A DNA stretch of 40,293 nucleotides from Syntrophomonas sp. UBA4922 (GTDB lineage: Bacteria; Bacillota; Syntrophomonadia; Syntrophomonadales; Syntrophomonadaceae), in contig DHBS01000049.1 of NCBI GenBank assembly GCA_002398825.1, forward strand, positions 609 through 40,901, given 5' to 3'. Numbering within the stretch: the first letter of the stretch is position 1; each line of letters opens with the position of its first letter. Positions 32,580 to 40,176 of the stretch are shown here, one piece after another. The notes beneath the pieces were generated by a model, which did no database searches, had not been told where the DNA came from, and saw only the letters and a list, made by a program, of their open reading frames with translations. The translations under genes were made by a program, and so were the position numbers.

Positions 32580-33752
32580 ATGCAGGTGAAACGTTGTTTA
32601 ACAGTATTGGTATTGGTTTTATTCGCCATGGGGATCGTTGCCGGTTGCGGAACCAATAATACCAACCAGCAGGGGACTCCCGCGCCGCAAGGCACCGAAA
32701 TCCTGGTAGGCTTGAACTGTGAGCTGTCAGGTGGGGTGGCCAGTTATGGGACCAATGCAGCCAATGGCGCCAAATTAGCCTTTGAAGAAATCAATGCTAA
32801 AGGCGGGGTATTGGGAAAACAGATTAAGGTCTTGGAGCGGGACAGCCAATCTAAAACCGATGAAGCCATGAATGTCAGCGCCGACCTGGTCAGCAAGGGC
32901 GTTGTAGCCCAGATCGGACCGCTGGTAAGCGGAGCGGTGGCCGCATGTACTCCGGTTATGAATGAGAACAAGGTGCCCCTGATCGCACCGGCCGCTACTG
33001 CGCCGGGAGCAACCGTGGACGAAAAGACCGGACAGACCTTCCCTTACATATTCCGGGCTTGCTTCCTGGATTCTGACCAGGGGGTGCGTATGGCAGAATT
33101 CGCTTATGATACCCTGGGACTGAAGACCGCAGCTATCTATGGCAGCACCTCTGACGACTATGCCAAAGGCCTAGCCAAATATTTCAAAGAGGCATTTGAA
33201 GCCAAAGGTGGTAAAATAGTTGCGAATGAGGGTTATGTCACTGGAGATAAGGATTTCAAAGCCACATTGACTAAAATCAAGGCGACCCAACCGGCATTCA
33301 TCTACGTGCCCGGTTACTATCAAGAAGTCTCCATTCTGATTAAACAGGCCCGTGAATTGGGCATTACCGCTCCCATGGGCGGGGGCGACGGCTGGGATTC
33401 CCCTGACATGGTGACTGTGGCCGGTGCGGCGGCTCTGAACGATACCTATTTTACAAACCATTATTCAGTGCAAGACCCCAAACCGGCCATTGCCAACTTT
33501 GTTAAAGCCTATGAGACCAAATACAGCAAAACTCCGGACTCATTCGCTGCATTAGGCTATGATTCAGCCTATCTGCTGGTTGAAGCCATAAAATCGGCCG
33601 ACTCTGCGGATCCGGTCAAAGTAGCCGAAGCCCTGGCTAAAACTAAGGATTTTCCGGGCATAACCGGAACCATGACCTTTAACGAAAAACATAATCCGGT
33701 TAAGAGTATTGTGGTTATAGAATTTAAAGACGGGAAACTGGTATCCCATTAA
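32580..33752 (+). CDS. livJ: Branched-chain amino acid ABC transporter, substrate-binding lipoprotein
   Basis: A type I periplasmic-binding-fold protein (LivJ/LivK family) of 390 residues. An N-terminal lipoprotein signal ends in the lipobox IVAGC with the lipidated cysteine near residue 24, followed by a Gly/Thr/Pro/Gln-rich linker. The mature domain starts at ILVGLNCELSGGVASYG and includes EINAKGGVLGKQI. The second of two tandem ATGs (32580) lies 7 nt after AAGGAGG; the first, at 32577, lies only 4 nt away. It captures branched-chain or related amino acids outside the membrane for LivHMGF. A strong stem-loop separates it from livH. Confidence 0.95.
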   Translation: MQVKRCLTVLVLVLFAMGIVAGCGTNNTNQQGTPAPQGTEILVGLNCELSGGVASYGTNAANGAKLAFEEINAKGGVLGKQIKVLERDSQSKTDEAMNVSADLVSKGVVAQIGPLVSGAVAACTPVMNENKVPLIAPAATAPGATVDEKTGQTFPYIFRACFLDSDQGVRMAEFAYDTLGLKTAAIYGSTSDDYAKGLAKYFKEAFEAKGGKIVANEGYVTGDKDFKATLTKIKATQPAFIYVPGYYQEVSILIKQARELGITAPMGGGDGWDSPDMVTVAGAAALNDTYFTNHYSVQDPKPAIANFVKAYETKYSKTPDSFAALGYDSAYLLVEAIKSADSADPVKVAEALAKTKDFPGITGTMTFNEKHNPVKSIVVIEFKDGKLVSH

Positions 33753-33767
33753 GAATCCAAACGTGAA

Positions 33768-33796
33768 GCCAGGAGAGGGACAGCCCCTCTCCTGGC
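33768..33796 (+). other. Stem-loop between livJ and livH
   Basis: A perfect 12-bp stem, GCCAGGAGAGGG (33768-33779) with CCCTCTCCTGGC (33785-33796), closing a 5-nt loop. No T run follows, so it is not a classical terminator. Such hairpins behind the binding-protein gene of ABC operons commonly stabilise the upstream mRNA or attenuate, giving excess binding protein over permease; that role is inferred here. Confidence 0.75.
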
Positions 33797-33821
33797 CTTA
33801 CAAACGGAGGCAGTAAATTAT

Positions 33822-34703
33822 ATGGTTGAGTTTATGCAACAAATGGTCAATGGATTGTCGTTGGGGGCAATTTATGCCCTGATAGCCCTGGGCTATACCA
33901 TGGTATACGGAATCATCCTGTTAATTAACTTCGCCCATGGCGACATCATGATGGTAGGGGCCTATGTAGGCTTTTTTTCTATAACGATGCTGGGCAGCAA
34001 CGTGTTTGTGGCCCTGTTGTTCGCCATGTTAGCCTGTGCAGCCCTGGGGGTCCTTATAGAAAAGATCGCTTACCGACCTTTGCGCAATTCCACACGGATT
34101 GCGGCCTTAATCACTGCCATCGGCGCCTCGCTTTTTTTGGAATATGTCACCATCTTCTTCTTAACCCCGGAACAGCGGGTTTTCCCGGCTGAGGCCTTCC
34201 CGATGCATCAGTATCAAATCATGGGGCTCTACATCTCCAACAAAGACATCTTCATAATAGTCTTGGCGGTGGTCTTGATGGTGCTTTTGCAGTATATAGT
34301 GAAACGCACCCGGGCCGGCAAAGCCATGCGGGCGGTTTCTTTGGATCAAGAGGCCGCTGTTCTCATGGGGATAAGTGTTGATAAGACCATATCGTTTACC
34401 TTTGCCCTGGGCTCGGCCCTAGCTGCCGCCGCCGGGGTATTGATCGGGATCTATTACGGCACCATCAATCCGCTCATGGGCATCATCCCCGGTCTGAAAG
34501 CGTTTGTGGCTGCGGTTCTGGGGGGGATAGGCATTATCCCCGGGGCCATGGTCGGGGGGTTTCTGATGGGTATTCTGGAAACCATGGTCAGCGGCTATGG
34601 CAGCAGCATGTACCGCGACGCGGTGGCCTTCGGGGTGTTGATTTTGATTTTGCTCATTAAGCCGACAGGGATCTTCGGCCGTAATGAGAGTGAAAAAGTG
34701 TAG
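33822..34703 (+). CDS. livH: Branched-chain amino acid ABC transporter permease LivH
   Basis: An integral membrane permease of 293 residues with about eight hydrophobic segments. Typical LivH features are GLSLGAIYALIALGYTMVYGI near the N-terminus, LINFAHGDIMMVGAYVG, and a cytoplasmic loop FVAAVLGGIGIIPGAMVGG for coupling to the ATPases. The ATG follows GGAGGC at about 11 nt. It ends 9 nt before the livM start. Confidence 0.95.
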   Translation: MVEFMQQMVNGLSLGAIYALIALGYTMVYGIILLINFAHGDIMMVGAYVGFFSITMLGSNVFVALLFAMLACAALGVLIEKIAYRPLRNSTRIAALITAIGASLFLEYVTIFFLTPEQRVFPAEAFPMHQYQIMGLYISNKDIFIIVLAVVLMVLLQYIVKRTRAGKAMRAVSLDQEAAVLMGISVDKTISFTFALGSALAAAAGVLIGIYYGTINPLMGIIPGLKAFVAAVLGGIGIIPGAMVGGFLMGILETMVSGYGSSMYRDAVAFGVLILILLIKPTGIFGRNESEKV

Positions 34704-34712
34704 GTGAAAAAC

Positions 34713-35663
34713 ATGCCGTCATCAAAGAGGCAATGGCTTTGGTTATTGATAAACATCGTGGTCCTGGCCGGGATTTTCACCCTGGTACAGTATATGATAG
34801 CGACCAGGATGCTCAACCAGTATTATCAGATCAACCTGGCCGCTATGGCTATCAACATTATCCTGTCAGTTAGTTTAAACTTGATCAACGGATTTACCGG
34901 GCAGCTGTCTCTGGGGCATGCCGGTTTCATGGCGGTTGGCGCCTATGTTTCAGCAATATGCACCAAAAATATGGATCTGCCCTTCATCATCGCCATCATA
35001 GCAGGCTGTCTGGCCGCAGCTCTGGCGGGATTCATTATCGGGGTGCCCACCTTAAGGCTGCGGGGGGATTACCTGGCTATAGCCACTCTGGGTTTTGGAG
35101 AAATCATCCGGGTTATTCTCCAGAATATTGAAGAATTAGGGGGACCGGCAGGGATTGTCGGCATCAGCCGCTTGACCACCTGGCCCTACCTTTTTGGTGC
35201 CATAGTGTTTACTATTATTATCATTCAAAATCTCATTAACTCCAGCTTTGGCCGCGCCATAATATCGGTTCGCGAGGATGAAGTGGCCGCAGAAATGATG
35301 GGGATTCATACCACCTGGTATAAGGTTCTGGCCTTTATGATCGGGGCCGGGTTGGCCGGCCTGGCCGGGGCGTTATTCGCCCATTATTTTTACATTATCA
35401 AGCCGGAGACCTTTAACTTTTTGAAATCATTCGACATACTGGTTATGGTGGTTTTAGGCGGCCTGGGCAGCACCACCGGAGCGGTCCTGGCGGCCATCTT
35501 CATTACGGTATTGACTGCATATTTGCAAGCCTTTCCGGCCGTTCGCATGATTATCTATGCTTTGATCCTGGTGCTGGTGATGATCTATCGGCCTCAGGGC
35601 ATGCTGGGCAATAAAGAATTGACCCGCAAGACATTCGGCCGGTTTTGGGGAGGATCAGCATGA
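34713..35663 (+). CDS. livM: Branched-chain amino acid ABC transporter permease LivM
   Basis: Second permease subunit, 316 residues from the ATG at 34713, which has AGGTGA 6 nt upstream; a GTG three codons earlier lies inside that ribosome site. Membrane segments surround NLINGFTGQLSLGHAGFMAVGAY, and the coupling motif VMVVLGGLGSTTGAVLAA is near the C-terminus. It overlaps the livG start (ATGA). Confidence 0.95.
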   Translation: MPSSKRQWLWLLINIVVLAGIFTLVQYMIATRMLNQYYQINLAAMAINIILSVSLNLINGFTGQLSLGHAGFMAVGAYVSAICTKNMDLPFIIAIIAGCLAAALAGFIIGVPTLRLRGDYLAIATLGFGEIIRVILQNIEELGGPAGIVGISRLTTWPYLFGAIVFTIIIIQNLINSSFGRAIISVREDEVAAEMMGIHTTWYKVLAFMIGAGLAGLAGALFAHYFYIIKPETFNFLKSFDILVMVVLGGLGSTTGAVLAAIFITVLTAYLQAFPAVRMIIYALILVLVMIYRPQGMLGNKELTRKTFGRFWGGSA

Positions 35664-36427
35664 CGATACTAAACCTACAGAATCTTTCCAAATCATTTGG
35701 CGGATTGAGCGCGTTGGCGGATGTCAACCTGGCTATTGAATCCGGGGAGCTGGTGGGGCTGATAGGCCCCAATGGCGCGGGCAAGACCACGGTGTTTAAT
35801 CTCATCACCGGGGTCTACCGTCCCGACCAGGGGCATATACTATTTGATGAGAATCCAATGGAAGGACTCCTGCCGTATAAGATCTGCCAGCGGGGGGTTG
35901 CCAGAACCTTCCAGAACATTCGTTTATTCAAGCAATTGTCGGTTCTGGATAATGTGAAAATCGCACTGCATAAAGATGTGCCTTATCAGCTTTATGCCGC
36001 CATATTGCGTTTACCGGCTTTTTTCCGAGGCGAAGCCAGCATAGAGGAAGAAGCCCGGCGCTATTTAAGAATTTTCGGGCTGGAGGAAAAACAGTCGGAA
36101 ATAGCCTCCAGTTTGCCTTACGGTGAGCAGCGCCGCCTGGAGATCGCCCGGGCTCTGGCCACACGGCCGCGGCTGCTCATACTGGATGAACCGGCTGCAG
36201 GCATGAACCCGCAGGAAACTCAGAACCTGATGGAATTGATCCGCTGGATCAGAGAGGAATTTGAACTAACCATACTTTTGATAGAACATGATATGTCTCT
36301 GGTGATGGGGGTTTGTGAGCGAATCTATGTCCTGGATTACGGGCAGATTATTGCTCAGGGGATTCCCGACGAGATTAAAAACAACCCGCGCGTCATTGAA
36401 GCCTATCTGGGCGAGGAGGTAAGCTAA
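35660..36427 (+). CDS. livG: Branched-chain amino acid ABC transporter ATPase LivG
   Basis: A 255-residue ABC ATPase. The ATG at 35660, after GGGAGGA, overlaps the livM stop. Walker A GPNGAGKTT is at 36-44, the LivG-type signature LPYGEQRRLEIARAL replaces LSGGQ, Walker B is LLILDEPAAGMNP, and the H-loop is in LLIEHDMSLVM. The conserved LivG insertion (about 95-130) is present. It pairs with LivF as an asymmetric ATPase pair. Confidence 0.96.
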   Translation: MTILNLQNLSKSFGGLSALADVNLAIESGELVGLIGPNGAGKTTVFNLITGVYRPDQGHILFDENPMEGLLPYKICQRGVARTFQNIRLFKQLSVLDNVKIALHKDVPYQLYAAILRLPAFFRGEASIEEEARRYLRIFGLEEKQSEIASSLPYGEQRRLEIARALATRPRLLILDEPAAGMNPQETQNLMELIRWIREEFELTILLIEHDMSLVMGVCERIYVLDYGQIIAQGIPDEIKNNPRVIEAYLGEEVS

Positions 36428-37131
36428 TGCTCAACATACAGGGAATCGATGTGTATTATGGCGCCATTCACGCTTTAAAGAACCTCAGCCTGGATGTGGA
36501 ACAAGGCAGCATAGTGACCTTGATCGGTGCCAATGGCGCCGGCAAAACCACTACCTTAAAAACCATTTCCGGTTTATTGCGCAGCAAAAGCGGGGCTATC
36601 ACCTTTAAGAACCATGATATCACCCGCCTGGCGCCCGAAAAAATAGTGGCCCTGGGGATATCCCAGGTTCCGGAAGGCCGCCGGGTCTTTTCCACCATGA
36701 GTGTTCTGGAAAACCTGGAAACCGGGGCCTACCTGCGCCGGGATAAAAAAGCCATTGCCAGTGATATGGAGGAGGTCTTTACCCGTTTCCCCCGCTTGCT
36801 GGAGAGGAAAAAACAGCTGGCCGGAACCTTGAGCGGAGGAGAGCAACAGATGCTGGCCATTGGCCGGGCTTTAATGGCCAGACCGGAACTGATGCTCATG
36901 GATGAACCCTCTATGGGACTGGCGCCTTTGCTGGTTAAGGAGATCTTCGAGATTATCAAAGAGATCAACAGCCGCGGGACCACCATTCTCCTGGTGGAGC
37001 AGAATGCTCATATGGCCTTGTCCATCGCCCATCAGGCCTATGTCATAGAAACCGGCGAGATTGTGCTTTCCGGAAGCGCCAAAGAGCTGATGAACAGCGA
37101 AGCAGTGAAAAAAGCCTACCTGGGCGGATAA
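36427..37131 (+). CDS. livF: Branched-chain amino acid ABC transporter ATPase LivF
   Basis: A 234-residue ABC ATPase. Walker A GANGAGKTT is at 34-42, Q-loop region ISQVPEGRRVF, signature LSGGEQQML, Walker B LMLMDEPSMGLAP, and H-loop neighbourhood VEQNAHMAL, which has N-A-H as is usual in LivF. The ATG shares its A with the livG stop (TAATG). The end, VKKAYLGG, is typical. Confidence 0.96.
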   Translation: MLNIQGIDVYYGAIHALKNLSLDVEQGSIVTLIGANGAGKTTTLKTISGLLRSKSGAITFKNHDITRLAPEKIVALGISQVPEGRRVFSTMSVLENLETGAYLRRDKKAIASDMEEVFTRFPRLLERKKQLAGTLSGGEQQMLAIGRALMARPELMLMDEPSMGLAPLLVKEIFEIIKEINSRGTTILLVEQNAHMALSIAHQAYVIETGEIVLSGSAKELMNSEAVKKAYLGG

Positions 37132-37166
37132 GCCCCAAGAGGCACCCTGCAGAGGGAGGGAATCAG

Positions 37167-37829
37167 ATGAAAGTAAAAGACAGAATGAGCACCGATGTCA
37201 AAACCGCAACCATGGATACCAGTTTGATGGAAGCCTTGCACATGATGGAGGAGAACAGCATACGCCGCATCCCTATCATGGATAAGACCAAGTTGGTAGG
37301 GATCGTTACCTTGAGTGACTTGAACCGGGCGGCGCCTTCCGCAGTGACATCACTGAGCATTCACGAGATAAACTATTTGCTGGGCAAAACCAAACTCAAA
37401 GACATCGTCCCCAAGAAACAGCAGGTTATTACTATTGGCAGCGAAAACTATATTGAGACTGCTGCCAAGGTCATGCGCGCCAACAATGTCAGCGGCCTCC
37501 CGGTGGTTGATGACGGACGTCTGGTAGGGATTGTGACCGAAACCAACATATTTGACGCTTTAATTGACATTCTCGGGGTTTACCAGGCCCACAGCCGCCT
37601 GGATTTATACGTGCCTGACGGACAGGGCAGGCTGGCCGAGATCACCGGTATCATTTCCAAGATGGGCATTAATATCCTCAATGCGGTGGCGTATTATGAC
37701 GAGAAAAAGAATCTCTACAAGATCATCATCCGTATTGAAGAACTGGATACTGCAGCACTGGCCGAAGAACTCAAATCACACGGTTATCAGGTTGATTCAG
37801 TGCTGGTGGTGGAGGATACCGAACGGTAA
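37167..37829 (+). CDS. CBS-CBS-ACT domain protein (AcuB-like)
   Basis: A 220-residue cytoplasmic protein. It has two CBS motifs in tandem (about 1-60 and 75-135; RMSTDVKTA, RRIPIMD, LVGIVTLSDL and NVSGLPVVD, LVGIVTETNI) and an ACT domain (about 145-215; LDLYVPDGQGRLAEITGIISKMGINI). CBS pairs usually bind adenine nucleotides and ACT domains amino acids, so this could report energy state and amino acid level to the adjacent transporter; that is inference. The ATG follows GGGAGGG. It lies 35 nt after livF, as often seen for such genes at the end of liv operons in anaerobes. Confidence 0.88.
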   Translation: MKVKDRMSTDVKTATMDTSLMEALHMMEENSIRRIPIMDKTKLVGIVTLSDLNRAAPSAVTSLSIHEINYLLGKTKLKDIVPKKQQVITIGSENYIETAAKVMRANNVSGLPVVDDGRLVGIVTETNIFDALIDILGVYQAHSRLDLYVPDGQGRLAEITGIISKMGINILNAVAYYDEKKNLYKIIIRIEELDTAALAEELKSHGYQVDSVLVVEDTER

Positions 37830-37872
37830 TCGTGGCCCAATTGACCTTGACAGTCATATAGCCTGAACCAAT

Positions 37873-37897
37873 GGTCTGCGTATATCAAGCGCAGACC
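37873..37897 (+). terminator. Hairpin at the end of the liv operon
   Basis: GGTCTGCG (37873-37880) and CGCAGACC (37890-37897) form a perfect 8-bp stem. The sequence after it is TTGCTGTG, with a run of five T some 13 nt further, so it is a weak intrinsic terminator or a 3' stabilising hairpin. Confidence 0.55.
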
Positions 37898-38059
37898 TTG
37901 CTGTGTAAATTTTTACATATAGGGGGATGCTTAGTTTAAGTGCGGGAGACTTTCTGCGGTATTACATCAAATACCAGACAAAAAACGAGGATATTTGCCC
38001 GCGTTTATGTTAATATATCATGTGGAGAAGCGATAGTGGTTCTCTCTCTATCCATGCAC

Positions 38060-38157
38060 GGAAGCGGATCGGTCCTGGTGGGCCGCCTGGACTTCAAATC
38101 CAGTTGTGCGGCGGCGATCCCGTCGCGGGTGAGTTCGATTCTCACACGCTTCCGCCA
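38060..38157 (+). tRNA. selC: tRNA-Sec (selenocysteine, anticodon UCA)
   Basis: A 98-nt tRNA with the Sec hallmarks. The anticodon stem CTGGA/TCCAG closes loop CTTCAAA (UCA, reading UGA). The D-stem is long (CGGTCC/GGGCCG, 6 bp) with a four-base loop, the variable arm is very long (38104-38127, GCGGCG...CGTCGC), the T-arm is GTGAG/CTCAC with TTCGATT, and CCA is encoded. The acceptor pairs GGAAGCG with CGCTTCC; the eighth acceptor pair expected in bacterial tRNA-Sec is a G-A mismatch here. It lies 8.6 kb after selB on the same strand. Confidence 0.96.
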
Positions 38158-38639
38158 GATATTTAAGGCTTTAAAGGCTTTACGATATGTTTTCACAAGT
38201 ACCCAATTATGCAAACAAGTGTTCTAAAATGTATGTTTCTGCAAACTAATTCTCCACTTTTTCGCCACTCTGATTCATGAGTCCATCAAACTGTGAGTCC
38301 AGTCTAGCAAAAAATCCATATCAGGAGGACTGGATCAAATTATATCGACTGGACTAATTGCCCTCAGAAATAAGGAGGGCTTTTTTCATGGCAAAAATGT
38401 AAGTAATCATTATTAAACTGTGGTTAACCAATACCCAATAAAGTGCTTCTCCAGCATTTCTTGACTCTCTCACCCGAATGACAATCCTCTGCATCATAGC
38501 GGCCTGAGATTGGCCTAATATTCGGAATGATCAGGACCCCCTGTTTTTACAGTAGATCCTATCTTACTCCTCGCATATCCTTCTCGGACCTGTTCCGATG
38601 GAACGAAGCATATGGTGTATCATTTTGAGACATATTACC
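38158..38639. other. Spacer after selC, without a supported gene
   Basis: About 480 bp, more AT-rich than the genes before it. The only structure I can support is the inverted repeat and terminator at 38296-38386. I see no coding potential in the rest. Confidence 0.6.
38296..38386 (+). ncRNA. Candidate structured RNA or leader ending in an intrinsic terminator
   Basis: AGTCCAGTC (38296-38304) is perfectly complementary to GACTGGACT (38347-38355). Inside this stem lies a smaller pairing ATCC/GGAT around a CAGGAGGACTGGAT sequence that resembles a ribosome site. Immediately after comes GCCCTC (38360-38365), loop AGAAATAAG, GAGGGC (38375-38380) and six T. A long-range stem placed just before a Rho-independent terminator is the layout of a small RNA or an attenuating leader. 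No known class is recognised and no open gene directly follows. Confidence 0.4.
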
Positions 38640-38897
38640 ATGCCCTACGATGTATTAAAATGCGAAACCAGCAGTTGTCATTTCCCGATAATCACCAATT
38701 TTGATGTGCTGAAAGATCTTTCGTACAAAAGAAAAATCCTTTGCCGTCTCGTACAAGTAATTCAACTGGATGAAGATGCCTGCCAAAAGTTAATGCTAAA
38801 GTTTTCCTCAGAAGTTAATGATGATGAGGGTTGTTCCTGCACATCAATCTTTAGCATTGGTCTTTTGAGGCAAACAGTAGCAGCATTTTTTTGTTAA
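38640..38897 (+). CDS. Doubtful small hypothetical protein
   Basis: A frame of 85 codons from the ATG at 38640 (MPYDVLKCETSSCHFPII...), extendable to 99 codons from 38598. Six cysteines and a fairly balanced composition make it look slightly protein-like, but there is no clear ribosome binding site and I recognise no family. The region is AT-rich and lies between a structured RNA-like element and the NAD kinase. It may be noise. Confidence 0.25.
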   Translation: MPYDVLKCETSSCHFPIITNFDVLKDLSYKRKILCRLVQVIQLDEDACQKLMLKFSSEVNDDEGCSCTSIFSIGLLRQTVAAFFC

Positions 38898-39045
38898 ATC
38901 ATCATTTTTGGCCATTGGTTGGGGGGTTATAGTAAGGTTTTAAGTTATTAAAAAGACTTGAAGGCCATCGCTTAAAAAAGCCTACCTGGAATATGGCAAA
39001 GTATTTGCATAATAAGTGGTGGAGATCAACTCGGGAGTACAAGCA

Positions 39046-39846
39046 ATGAGGAATATGGGCATTATCACAAAAGGCGATAATTTTGAGGCCGGAATTCTAA
39101 CCTTACACCTGGGGACAAGCCTCACAACTAAGGGCATTTCAACCTGGTACGAAAGAGATTGCGTTAAAAACTTCGATACAACAGATTTAATATTAGTCCT
39201 TGGTGGCGATGGGACGATGCTAAGGGCCTTCCAGAATTATGGTCATTTACAAATTCCTTTCTTATGTATAAATTTCGGAACGGTTGGGTTCCTAAGTTCT
39301 CTAGAACCCGAGGAAATAATCAATTACTGGGATTTAATAATTGACGGGAATTATAAATTGGATGAGAGATCTGTCCTCAGGGTGTCAATAACAAGAAAAG
39401 AGGGCTATAAAGACCTGTCTTACTATGCATTAAATGATGCTGTAATAAGAACGACTGATCTTCATGTATCTCGTCAGGTTTTAAAAGTCGATGAAAAAGA
39501 ATTATGCACTTGTGAAGGCGATGGATTAATTATTTCTACTTCTACCGGATCTACTGGCTATGCTCTGTCAGCTGGGGGAGCCATTGTTGACCCTAAAATA
39601 GATTGCATAATAGTTAACTCCATATGCCCGCGAAAGACATCATTAAGAACGATGCTATTCGACCTGGATCACAATTTAGAAGTAATCAGTTTGGATAGAC
39701 GGCCATTAACGGTATTTGTCGACGGGATAGAATCAACAAAAATAAATCAAGGTGACTCCATAACCATAGAGAGGGCAGATATTAAGGCAAGATTTGTTTC
39801 TCTAAATCCAGATAGATACTTTAATCTTCTACGCAGTAAAGCGTGA
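39046..39846 (+). CDS. nadK: NAD kinase (short form)
   Basis: Phosphorylates NAD+ to NADP+. The ATG at 39046 follows CGGGAG and gives 266 residues, MRNMGIITKGD..., the natural family start; a GTG ten codons upstream is less likely. The catalytic GGDGT is at 53-57, N130-D131 is in the ALNDAVIR motif, and TGSTGYALSAGG is at 167-178. The short N-terminal region resembles the compact NAD kinases of Firmicutes. The DNA is richer in A and T and uses ATA, TTA and AAT codons more than genes up to 38 kb, which suggests a different origin. Its neighbour downstream is HdrC-like, so it is not in the common recN/tlyA context. Confidence 0.93.
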   Translation: MRNMGIITKGDNFEAGILTLHLGTSLTTKGISTWYERDCVKNFDTTDLILVLGGDGTMLRAFQNYGHLQIPFLCINFGTVGFLSSLEPEEIINYWDLIIDGNYKLDERSVLRVSITRKEGYKDLSYYALNDAVIRTTDLHVSRQVLKVDEKELCTCEGDGLIISTSTGSTGYALSAGGAIVDPKIDCIIVNSICPRKTSLRTMLFDLDHNLEVISLDRRPLTVFVDGIESTKINQGDSITIERADIKARFVSLNPDRYFNLLRSKA

Positions 39847-40176
39847 GTATTTTCGTTGGGAACTTGCTATTTCGCGATGAACTGCTGATTGCCCGACTCT
39901 ACTGATAAAACAGCAACAACGTTTCCTGTTTGTAGAATTGTTTAACAAAGTGGTTACACGAATTACGATGTTCAGGTTAAAGAACGAAGCATAGACAAAC
40001 TAGTGATTATGTCCTGATAGTGGTTGGGAACGAGCAGCATTTGGTTAAGATGGTCGACTCAATCCATTGCCTATGATCTGAATTATCAAAGGTTTAATTC
40101 ATTAAGCTATTCACCGATTCACTTGGGTTTTGAATCCGGTGTTTTTGCATATAGCACAAAAAAAGGAGCATGGCCT
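39847..40176. other. Spacer between nadK and the hdrC-like gene
   Basis: A 330-bp AT-rich stretch without a credible gene. It contains one terminator (40112-40146) close to the downstream gene; nothing else is recognised. Confidence 0.55.
40112..40146 (+). terminator. Intrinsic terminator upstream of the hdrC-like gene
   Basis: CACCGATTC (40112-40120) pairs with GAATCCGGTG (40132-40141) with one bulged C, followed by TTTTTG. Its position 31 nt before the next start means it either ends the nadK transcript or acts as an attenuator of the hdrC-like gene. Confidence 0.7.

Noticed and set aside
37995..38021. Promoter for selC (TTGCCC and TATCAT)
   Set aside because: The spacer is only 15 bp and the -35 is poor, so I could not support it.
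37873..38059. Possible CRISPR or repeat array near selC
   Set aside because: Only a single hairpin and no regularly spaced direct repeats are present; no CRISPR array is seen anywhere in the window.
37940..38227. Plus-strand frame of 95 codons and an opposing frame of 69 codons
   Set aside because: Both run through the tRNA-Sec gene and are artefacts of it.
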